A stretch of DNA of 10,294 nt from NCBI GenBank assembly GCA_023266155.1, contig JAHFRS010000027.1, positions 1 through 10,294 on the forward strand, read 5' to 3'. Shown here piece by piece: positions 1-5,084 of this stretch (positions within the stretch are counted from its first letter, which is position 1; every line of letters starts with the position of its first letter). This DNA comes from an archaeon (GTDB taxonomy: Archaea > Nanobdellota > Nanobdellia > Woesearchaeales > GW2011-AR9). The position numbers were made by a program, and so were the translations under genes. The notes beneath the pieces are model-generated. The model worked only from the letters and a program-made list of their open reading frames with translations. It ran no database searches and was not told where the DNA came from.

Positions 1-3
1 ATC

Positions 4-11
4 TTTAAATA
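4..11 (+). promoter_or_regulatory. TATA box of proS (leaderless start)
   Basis: The octamer TTTAAATA is centred about 27 bases before the proS ATG at 35. Archaeal transcription usually starts about 25-27 bases after the TATA centre, so the mRNA should begin at or within a base or two of the start codon. There is no Shine-Dalgarno-like stretch between the box and the ATG, which agrees with leaderless translation. Confidence 0.65.
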
Positions 12-34
12 ACTGGGCTAATTTCTTCTATTTA

Positions 35-1543
35 ATGGCTCCTATCAAAGACAGCAAAAGCTTCACTATTAGTACCCAACACCAAGACAATTCCACCAAA
101 GACACCAAAGGCCTCACCGCTAAAAAAGAAGATGATTTCTCCGAATGGTACATTCAACTCCTGCAAAAAGCAGAACTCATTGATTATAGTCCCGTTTCCG
201 GCTGCTATATCCTTCGTCCCAATGCTTATTATATTTGGGAAAAAGTCCAGCAGTACTTTGATACGCTGATTAAAGCTGATGGCGTGAAAAACGCCTACTT
301 CCCTTTATTTATCCCGGAATCCCTGCTGACGAAAGAAAAAAAGCATGTGGCAGGTTTTGCTCCGGAAGTGGCGTGGGTCGAAACGGGAGGAAATTCTAAA
401 TTGCCAGAACGGTTAGCGGTGCGACCAACATCAGAAACGATTATCTATGATTCCTATGCTCAATGGATCCGCTCCTACAAGGATTTGCCGTTGCGGCTGA
501 ATCAGTGGTGTAACGTCGTCAGATGGGAATTTAAACATCCCATTCCTTTGCTCAGAAGCCGGGAATTCTTATGGCAGGAAGGGCATACAGTCTTTGCCCA
601 CAAACAGGACGCTGTTGAGGAAGCTCACAAAATAGTAGGATTTTATCACCAGTTGTTTCGGGAACTCTATGCCTTGCCCGTGCTGGCAGGCAGAAAAGCG
701 GAATCAGAAAAGTTTGCCGGGGCGGATTTTACCTTATCGGTGGAAGCCATTTTGCCCAATGGCAAAGCAGCACAGGGAGCAACGTCTCACCATTTAGGGC
801 AGAATTTTTCAAAAGCGTTTGGCATTTCGTTTCTGGATGAAAAGCAACAACAGCAGTTTGGCTGGCAGAATTCATGGGGGATCTCCACCCGTTCCATTGG
901 CCTGATGACTATGGTTCATTCGGATAATAAGGGGTTGGTACTGCCACCGCGAGTGGCGTCAGTTCAGGTCGTGATTGTGCCCATCATCTTTGACGATTCT
1001 AAAGAAAAAGTATTGAAAGAAGCCACGATGCTGGCAGGAAAATTACAGGCGGCGGGCCTTTCGGTCTATCTTGATGACCGTGATGGCTATACACCCGGCT
1101 GGAAATATAATGAATGGGAAATGAAAGGTGTTCCCCTGCGCATTGAAATAGGTCCCAAAGATGTCGAGAAGAAACAGGCGATGGTGGTTCGAAGAGATAC
1201 GGGAGAGAAAAAACCGCAGGCACTGACATCGCTGGAGAAAGAAATTCCGGTTTTGTTAGAAAAGATACAGCATGACTTATACAGCAAAGCTGAGCAGTGG
1301 TTGCAAAATCATACGATGGTTGTTTCGACTCTGCTTGAAGCGCAACAACAATTGGACCAACAAAAAGTCGTCCTCGCGGGCTGGTGTGCTACCGCTGCGT
1401 GTGAGGATAACTTTAAAGAAAAAACAGGGGGGGCTAAAAGCCTCAATGCACCATTGGAACAGCCCAGTATGAAGAAAGGACAGCGTTGTTTTGCCTGCTC
1501 CAAGCCGGTGCAGTCATGGTTCTATTTTGGGAAGAGTTATTGA
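35..1543 (+). CDS. proS: Prolyl-tRNA synthetase, archaeal/eukaryotic type
   Basis: This enzyme charges tRNA-Pro with proline in the cytoplasm, using ATP. The 502-residue length fits the short archaeal/eukaryotic-type ProRS, which lacks the large editing insertion of the bacterial form. Class II features are visible. The motif 1 region around residues 80-100 includes YFPLFIPES. RPTSET begins at R130. Motif 2 has VVRWE with R163, and GHT ends near H184-T185. Motif 3 contains GISTRSIGLM with R286. An anticodon-binding domain follows from about residue 307. The C-terminal domain keeps four cysteines suited to zinc (C451, C456, C485, C488), and the chain ends in Tyr502, as is typical of this type. 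The first 30 residues are polar and low in complexity, probably a flexible extension. The ATG at 35 is favoured because it sits at the expected transcription start. The gene appears intact and stands as its own unit. Confidence 0.97.
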   Translation: MAPIKDSKSFTISTQHQDNSTKDTKGLTAKKEDDFSEWYIQLLQKAELIDYSPVSGCYILRPNAYYIWEKVQQYFDTLIKADGVKNAYFPLFIPESLLTKEKKHVAGFAPEVAWVETGGNSKLPERLAVRPTSETIIYDSYAQWIRSYKDLPLRLNQWCNVVRWEFKHPIPLLRSREFLWQEGHTVFAHKQDAVEEAHKIVGFYHQLFRELYALPVLAGRKAESEKFAGADFTLSVEAILPNGKAAQGATSHHLGQNFSKAFGISFLDEKQQQQFGWQNSWGISTRSIGLMTMVHSDNKGLVLPPRVASVQVVIVPIIFDDSKEKVLKEATMLAGKLQAAGLSVYLDDRDGYTPGWKYNEWEMKGVPLRIEIGPKDVEKKQAMVVRRDTGEKKPQALTSLEKEIPVLLEKIQHDLYSKAEQWLQNHTMVVSTLLEAQQQLDQQKVVLAGWCATAACEDNFKEKTGGAKSLNAPLEQPSMKKGQRCFACSKPVQSWFYFGKSY

Positions 1544-1566
1544 GTTATTGATATTTGTTTAGCTCG

Positions 1567-1591
1567 TTAAAGCATTGCTCATTAAAGCATT
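1567..1591. repeat. Short direct repeat after proS
   Basis: The decamer TTAAAGCATT occurs at 1567-1576 and again at 1582-1591, 15 bases apart, in the 143-base gap between proS and the next gene. Another short duplication, GAGTTATT twice in tandem, straddles the proS stop codon. I see no hairpin or convincing T-run terminator here, so their meaning is unknown. Confidence 0.4.
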
Positions 1592-1656
1592 ACTTCTTCA
1601 GGAGCTGGAGAAAAATTTACATTTCACTTTTAAATAGTAGTGATGAAATGGAAACA

Positions 1657-1664
1657 TTTATAAA
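1657..1664 (+). promoter_or_regulatory. TATA box of the 122-residue gene and phosphoesterase unit
   Basis: TTTATAAA is centred about 26 bases before the ATG at 1687, giving a predicted leaderless transcript. A second TATA-like stretch, TTTTAAATAG at 1628-1637, lies further upstream and would give a leader of about 29 bases. The first is preferred because its spacing matches the other promoters in the window. Confidence 0.6.
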
Positions 1665-1686
1665 GTTATCTTCTCGCGTTAGCACG

Positions 1687-2055
1687 ATGTTAGAACAAAT
1701 CATCAAAAAAATCAACACGAAAGGCTGGAAGGCCTACGAAATAACGGAGGCTGAGACTCTCTCCACTGCTGTTTCACGAGGGCCAGCGGAACAATTAGTT
1801 CTGGGAAAACTCTACGTCTTAGTTCCTCAAGTAGATGACCATTTCAGTATTCAGCAGGTAGAAGAAGCACTCCAGAAAATGAAGAGCCAGAGTATTTACC
1901 CTTTGGTTCGATACCGGGGACAATCTGTCTCGATTGCTGTTCTCACTCCTCTGAAAAGGTACATCCTGATACAGGGGTTGCGAAACGAAAAGGTGGGCTA
2001 TCGTGACTTCTATCATTGTTTAAATTCATTGCCGTGTTTTCCCCTTCCGAATTGA
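1687..2055 (+). CDS. Hypothetical protein, 122 residues
   Basis: I do not recognise this family. The open frame reaches back to 1555, but the extra 44 codons lie across and upstream of the TATA box. The ATG at 1687 falls where transcription should begin, so that start is chosen. The protein starts MLEQIIKKI, then reads like an alternating alpha/beta fold: an amphipathic N-terminal helix, a strand-like stretch LGKLYVLVP near residues 40-50, a helix rich in Gln, Glu and Lys around residues 57-70, and further strands (IYPLVRYRG, VSIAVLT, YILIQG). There is no signal peptide, membrane segment or clear catalytic motif. Its stop lies two bases before the ATG of the phosphoesterase, so the two are almost certainly cotranscribed and may work together. 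Coding status rests on frame openness, promoter position and gene spacing. Confidence 0.68.
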   Translation: MLEQIIKKINTKGWKAYEITEAETLSTAVSRGPAEQLVLGKLYVLVPQVDDHFSIQQVEEALQKMKSQSIYPLVRYRGQSVSIAVLTPLKRYILIQGLRNEKVGYRDFYHCLNSLPCFPLPN

Positions 2056-2057
2056 CC

Positions 2058-3197
2058 ATGGCCAACAACAAGCAAATTATCGTCCTCGGCGACATTGAAC
2101 TTGGCGCCGGCAATTTAACTGACGATTTCATTAGCGACAAGGCTCTTTCCGAGCTGATTCTTTCCCTGAGCCAAAAAGAAGGCGAAATCGATCTGGTCCT
2201 GAATGGCGATACCTTTGATTTTTTAAAATGCCCTTCTCAGCTCAATCCTACTCATTATCCCCGACACATCACCACTGAGATTTCGGTTCAAAAATTAAAG
2301 CTCATTTATTCCGCTCACCAACCGATCTTTGAAGCGTGGAAACAGTTTGTCGCCCAGCCCGGAAAGAAGATTTTTTTTATCCTTGGCAATCATGATCAGG
2401 ATTTAATCTATCCCGAAGTACAGAAGGAAATCGAGCGGTTGCTGGGCAGTTCCGAAAGAGTCATTTTTCCCGGCATAAAATATGAACAGCCCGGCCTGCA
2501 TGTTGAACATGGCCACCAATACGATTTTCTCTTTTCTGTCAATTTTGAAAATCTCTTTTTGAAGCATAAAGGGCAATCCATCCTTAATTTTCCCTTTGTG
2601 ACTTTTGGCTTAATCAGTACCTACATGACGATGAAGGAGGAACATCCTTTTCTGGAACGAATTTTTCCCCGTCCCGAATTGCTGACCCATCATCGCGTTG
2701 TCGCCCGGCAATTTTCCCGTCATACTTTTGGCTATTTTTTTAAGTCGTTGATTTATTATCCCTTCCGTTTTTATTCTGATCCCACTTATTCCTTTCCCCG
2801 AAATATGTTCCGAGAATTGTATACTCGAATCAGGACGTTTCATTGGGATGTGGATAATATCACTGCCCTGTTCATGAAGAAAAGTCCTGACCGGCAGCAT
2901 TTAGTCGTGTTAGGTCATATTCATGAAAAAAGGATTGCGCACAGTAAGAATCAAGTGATTATTCATCCCGGCAGCTGGCGCGACGAATATGATTTTAATG
3001 CCAAGACACGGGAACTCGTTCCACGGCAGAAGCGCTATGTCCACATTACAGGCACTGGCGATGAGTTGGAATACATGATTATCGATGTTCCCCACACCCG
3101 GCGAATACTTTATTTTGATGAAGTTATCAAAGATGAATTTAAGCATATTGCCATGGCAGCGGCGGCGGAAGGGTTTTCACTGCGGGTAAAAGTTTAA
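2058..3197 (+). CDS. Calcineurin-like metallophosphoesterase
   Basis: This is a predicted cytoplasmic, dinuclear-metal phosphoesterase of 379 residues; its substrate is unknown. The family signature is present in order: GDIE (D12, E14), NGD with D51, GNHD (G110-D113), HGH (H151, H153) and GHIH (G286-H289), followed by HPGSW from H303. The layout resembles the LpxH-like branch and other proteins annotated as UDP-2,3-diacylglucosamine pyrophosphatase-like, but archaea do not make lipid A, so that activity should not be assumed. The first motif has Glu where most relatives have the metal-binding His (usually DxH). The central part (about residues 160-270) is rich in aromatic and basic residues and may form an insert that touches lipid or nucleic acid; that is a guess. 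The frame is open from an upstream ATG at 2016, but that overlaps the preceding gene. The ATG at 2058, just after that gene's stop, brings the first strand (QIIVLGD) to the usual N-terminal position. Confidence 0.9.
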   Translation: MANNKQIIVLGDIELGAGNLTDDFISDKALSELILSLSQKEGEIDLVLNGDTFDFLKCPSQLNPTHYPRHITTEISVQKLKLIYSAHQPIFEAWKQFVAQPGKKIFFILGNHDQDLIYPEVQKEIERLLGSSERVIFPGIKYEQPGLHVEHGHQYDFLFSVNFENLFLKHKGQSILNFPFVTFGLISTYMTMKEEHPFLERIFPRPELLTHHRVVARQFSRHTFGYFFKSLIYYPFRFYSDPTYSFPRNMFRELYTRIRTFHWDVDNITALFMKKSPDRQHLVVLGHIHEKRIAHSKNQVIIHPGSWRDEYDFNAKTRELVPRQKRYVHITGTGDELEYMIIDVPHTRRILYFDEVIKDEFKHIAMAAAAEGFSLRVKV

Positions 3198-3266
3198 ATA
3201 ACCTCTGGGCAAGAAATTACCGCCATTTATCGTTTGGGAGGGGGTCAAATAACCTGGATAGCTCTG

Positions 3267-3272
3267 TTTTTT
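3267..3272 (+). terminator. Possible T-run terminator after the phosphoesterase gene
   Basis: A run of six T residues followed by CTTCC lies about 70 bases after the phosphoesterase stop and just before the 3' end of the convergent toxin gene. Archaeal terminators are often simple T-tracts without a hairpin. The rest of the 86-base gap holds only a repeated nonamer, AAATAACCT, at 3196-3204 and 3247-3255. No matching T-run was seen for the minus-strand unit. Confidence 0.3.
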
Positions 3273-3283
3273 CTTCCACAAGT

Positions 3284-4015
3284 TCATCCTTTTAATCTTT
3301 TCATCACAAAATCTCTGATAATTTCAAAAGGTGGTAACTTTCCGAGGATGAAGGCGGTTAATTCTTTCTCCCACACCGCTTCTAAATTGTCTATTCTTTC
3401 AGCAATCTTTTTACCATCAAACCGCATCTTAAAATGAGATAACTTTTTCTGTACAAGATTTTTATCAAATTCAACAAAGCGCAATAAAAAGAATAAGTCA
3501 TACAAATCCCGGGACTTCTCTCTCGCGAAAAGAGCGTGGATTTTCTCAGCAACGATCTCTTTTACATTCATCACCCGTAGGGCAAAGGGATTAAGGTCAG
3601 GATACGTCGGGACATAATTTTTCACATCAAATTTCTCTAGAAGGGGATTGTTCATGCTGATATCTATCCGCACCGTATTTCCTGACGTGATGATCCCGGA
3701 AAAACGAATTCGACACAGGAAAGACCCTTGAAGTTCCTTGATTTCATTGATCTTAGCCTCAGGAATTTTTTCCACGGCGAGAGTCAATATCGCGCGGAGG
3801 TCAGTTTCACCAATGAGAGAAAAATCCAAATCTTCTGAAAAGCGGGGCAGCTGATACAATTTATACAAAGCTGTTCCACCTTTAAAGATCAGCTTATTGG
3901 TCTGCTGATGCAGATGGAAAAGCAGAAGATCTTGGTAATAATCTTTTTCAATGTGCTCTTTATTGGTCAACCTTTTTCTCTTCGCCGCTTCCAAGAGCAT
4001 TTCTATGGTGATCAT
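3284..4015 (-). CDS. AbiEii-type nucleotidyltransferase toxin
   Basis: This is the toxin half of an AbiE-type (type IV) toxin-antitoxin pair, 243 residues from the chosen start. Characterised relatives are nucleotidyltransferases: AbiEii binds GTP, and mycobacterial MenT enzymes add nucleotides to tRNA 3' ends. The core motifs are visible: FKGGTALYK with G46-G47, RFSEDLDFS with the metal-binding pair D62 and D64, RIDIS with D118 as the likely third acidic residue, and the C-terminal KEIVAEK (152-158) and KSRDLYDL (167-174), which are family hallmarks. The length suits the family and no key residue is missing, so the toxin looks active. The start at 4015 is preferred because its ATG overlaps the antitoxin stop as ATGA, implying coupled translation, and it places the N terminus where relatives begin. 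An in-frame ATG at 4039 would add eight residues. The region looks AT-rich compared with proS, which may indicate transfer. Confidence 0.92.
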   Translation of the reverse strand: MITIEMLLEAAKRKRLTNKEHIEKDYYQDLLLFHLHQQTNKLIFKGGTALYKLYQLPRFSEDLDFSLIGETDLRAILTLAVEKIPEAKINEIKELQGSFLCRIRFSGIITSGNTVRIDISMNNPLLEKFDVKNYVPTYPDLNPFALRVMNVKEIVAEKIHALFAREKSRDLYDLFFLLRFVEFDKNLVQKKLSHFKMRFDGKKIAERIDNLEAVWEKELTAFILGKLPPFEIIRDFVMKRLKG

Positions 4016-4674
4016 GGTACATTCACTATTAATTTCCATTTTTTGTTCTTAGGGCCTTTCTTTTTAGCGAGTGGATCAAAAAAAATGTAGCGGTTATTAA
4101 TCTTTTCTTTTAGGTGGGAATAGATTTCAAAACCATTCCTTTCGAGGAGATAGCCCATTCTTTTCAATACACTACTTTTCTTTATCTTTTTGAGATATTC
4201 CTTCATCTGTTTCACATTTATTTCCGGAACGGCTTCCTCAAAGATGGAAACGGGAATTATTCCCCAAGAGTCAATGAGGGCTTTTTCGGGAGTAGCGATG
4301 GGAATGCTAAAACCTTGATATGGTTGTTCTTCAAATCCCCAAAAATAGGGAGTGGGATAAACATTAATGGCCCCTGCTGTTTTCCTGGCTTTTGGAGAGA
4401 AACAAAAAAATTCTGTAGGGATTTGGCTGATGAGTTGGTGATAGGAGAGCGCTGAAGCCGAAGAAAGATAACTTGGTTTAAAGAGAAACGTGCTCATCAA
4501 GAAAGGATCATCATGGAAAGTATACGTGTTGCGCCGTATTTTTCTGATTTCCCCACGAGCGACCATTTTTTTCACCACTTTTTTGGCATAGGCCTTGCCG
4601 GAGACAATTTGGGTTACATCAGCGAGCGAAAAGAGGGGAAGTTCTTTTAATTTAAGGAGGGCCAGTTCGTACAT
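4012..4674 (-). CDS. AbiEi-type winged-helix antitoxin
   Basis: This is the antitoxin and probable autorepressor of the AbiE pair, 220 residues. The N-terminal 55 residues form a winged-helix domain: LFSLADVTQIV, then AKKVVKKMVARGEIRKIRRNTY, where the strongly basic recognition-helix and wing region ends. The remainder matches the AbiEi-type C-terminal domain, with SSASALSYHQL (71-81), an IPTEFFCFSP strand region and the characteristic ATPEKALIDS (127-136). AbiEi proteins of this class bind inverted repeats before their own promoter and neutralise the toxin without tight protein binding; this is family knowledge, not visible here. The C-terminal tail (about 203-214) is Lys-rich. The ATG at 4674 lies about 26 bases after a minus-strand TATA box, so translation is probably leaderless. 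The gene overlaps the toxin gene by four bases and is transcribed divergently from the surface operon. Confidence 0.9.
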   Translation of the reverse strand: MYELALLKLKELPLFSLADVTQIVSGKAYAKKVVKKMVARGEIRKIRRNTYTFHDDPFLMSTFLFKPSYLSSASALSYHQLISQIPTEFFCFSPKARKTAGAINVYPTPYFWGFEEQPYQGFSIPIATPEKALIDSWGIIPVSIFEEAVPEINVKQMKEYLKKIKKSSVLKRMGYLLERNGFEIYSHLKEKINNRYIFFDPLAKKKGPKNKKWKLIVNVP

Positions 4675-4696
4675 CTTACTTTGAAAGGGGCTCTCC

Positions 4697-4704
4697 TATA
4701 TAAA
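4697..4704 (-). promoter_or_regulatory. TATA box of the AbiE-type operon
   Basis: On the minus strand this reads TTTATATA, centred about 26 bases before the antitoxin ATG at 4674. This spacing puts the transcription start on the start codon. Confidence 0.65.
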
Positions 4705-4721
4705 CTTTTCTCTCTAAAGAG

Positions 4722-4735
4722 GGATATTTTTATCC
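4722..4735. promoter_or_regulatory. Perfect inverted repeat, possible operator
   Basis: GGATA-TTTT-TATCC forms a perfect 5-base inverted repeat with a 4-base spacer. It lies about 48-61 bases upstream of the antitoxin start on the minus strand, just beyond its TATA/BRE region, and inside the 179-base divergent intergenic region. AbiEi antitoxins of characterised systems bind inverted repeats near their promoters, so this is a candidate operator. A weaker dyad (CTCT/AGAG) lies next to it at about 4709-4720. Confidence 0.35.
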
Positions 4736-4821
4736 ACTTTATGGCATAAAATGTTTACTTTTAGCTTCTTTTATCTATCCATAAATGTATTGGTGAATAT
4801 ACCCATAACTCTACCGATAGC

Positions 4822-4829
4822 TTTAAATA
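4822..4829 (+). promoter_or_regulatory. TATA box of the surface-protein operon
   Basis: TTTAAATA is centred about 28 bases before the ATG at 4854, with no Shine-Dalgarno stretch between them. It should drive the winged-helix gene and the two surface-protein genes behind it. Confidence 0.6.
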
Positions 4830-4853
4830 CCTTCCTGGTTTTCTTCGAGCCTG

Positions 4854-5084
4854 ATGCTGGAACAGAACGATGCCATCAGTAAGCAGATTCTTCAGCAGAT
4901 TAAGGAATCTTTTGAGCCGCTGGAAACGAAAGAGATCGAACTGCTGCTCAAGAAGGTTAGCCGTATTAAGATTCTGTATCGCTTAAATTTGCTGCGGGGA
5001 GATGGCTTGATCAAAGGCAAAGCCGTTGGTTCAGGGAAAGGGACTTGGATTTGGTGGTATTCCCCTGAGGGTGAGAAAAAATGA
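4854..5084 (+). CDS. Small putative winged-helix DNA-binding protein
   Basis: This 76-residue protein is the first gene of the surface operon. It reads as a compact winged helix. Helix 1 is around residues 8-18 (SKQILQQIKES). Helix 2 is LETKEIELLLKK. A basic recognition-like helix follows, with RIKILYRLNLLRGDGLIKG. A short wing comes next, with Gly-rich GSGKGTWIWWY. The 'L..L...GLI' pattern followed by a Gly/Lys turn and an aromatic strand is typical of MarR/ArsR-like or replication-protein-like wHTH folds, but I cannot assign a family. No ligand or dimerisation domain is present. Its stop overlaps the ATG of the large surface gene (ATGA), so the two are translationally coupled. It could regulate the operon itself or the neighbouring divergent promoter; that is inference from position. 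The ATG at 4854 is chosen for its TATA spacing. Confidence 0.75.
   Translation: MLEQNDAISKQILQQIKESFEPLETKEIELLLKKVSRIKILYRLNLLRGDGLIKGKAVGSGKGTWIWWYSPEGEKK
5067..5075 (+). promoter_or_regulatory. Ribosome binding site of the large surface gene
   Basis: GAGGGTGAG contains GGTGA, complementary to the archaeal 16S rRNA tail, with six bases between GGTGA and the ATG at 5081. This contrasts with the leaderless first genes and supports internal initiation at 5081 together with the ATGA coupling. Confidence 0.6.

Noticed and set aside
1555..1686. Upstream 44-codon extension of the 122-residue gene
   Set aside because: The segment lies across and before the TATA box at 1657-1664 and contains short direct repeats. 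The ATG at 1687 fits the leaderless spacing.
1544..1686. RNA gene after proS
   Set aside because: No tRNA cloverleaf, conserved T-loop sequence or stable hairpin was found by eye; only short direct repeats and promoter-like AT stretches are present.
2016..2057. Earlier ATG for the phosphoesterase
   Set aside because: It would overlap the preceding gene by 40 bases and add 14 residues before the first core strand. The ATG at 2058 follows the upstream stop directly.
4016..4039. Earlier ATG for the AbiEii-type toxin
   Set aside because: It is possible, but the ATGA overlap at 4012-4015 and the usual family N terminus favour 4015.
4114..4455. 113-codon open frame on the plus strand opposite the antitoxin gene
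   Set aside because: It is antisense to a well-supported gene, has no promoter or ribosome site, and its translation resembles no family I know.
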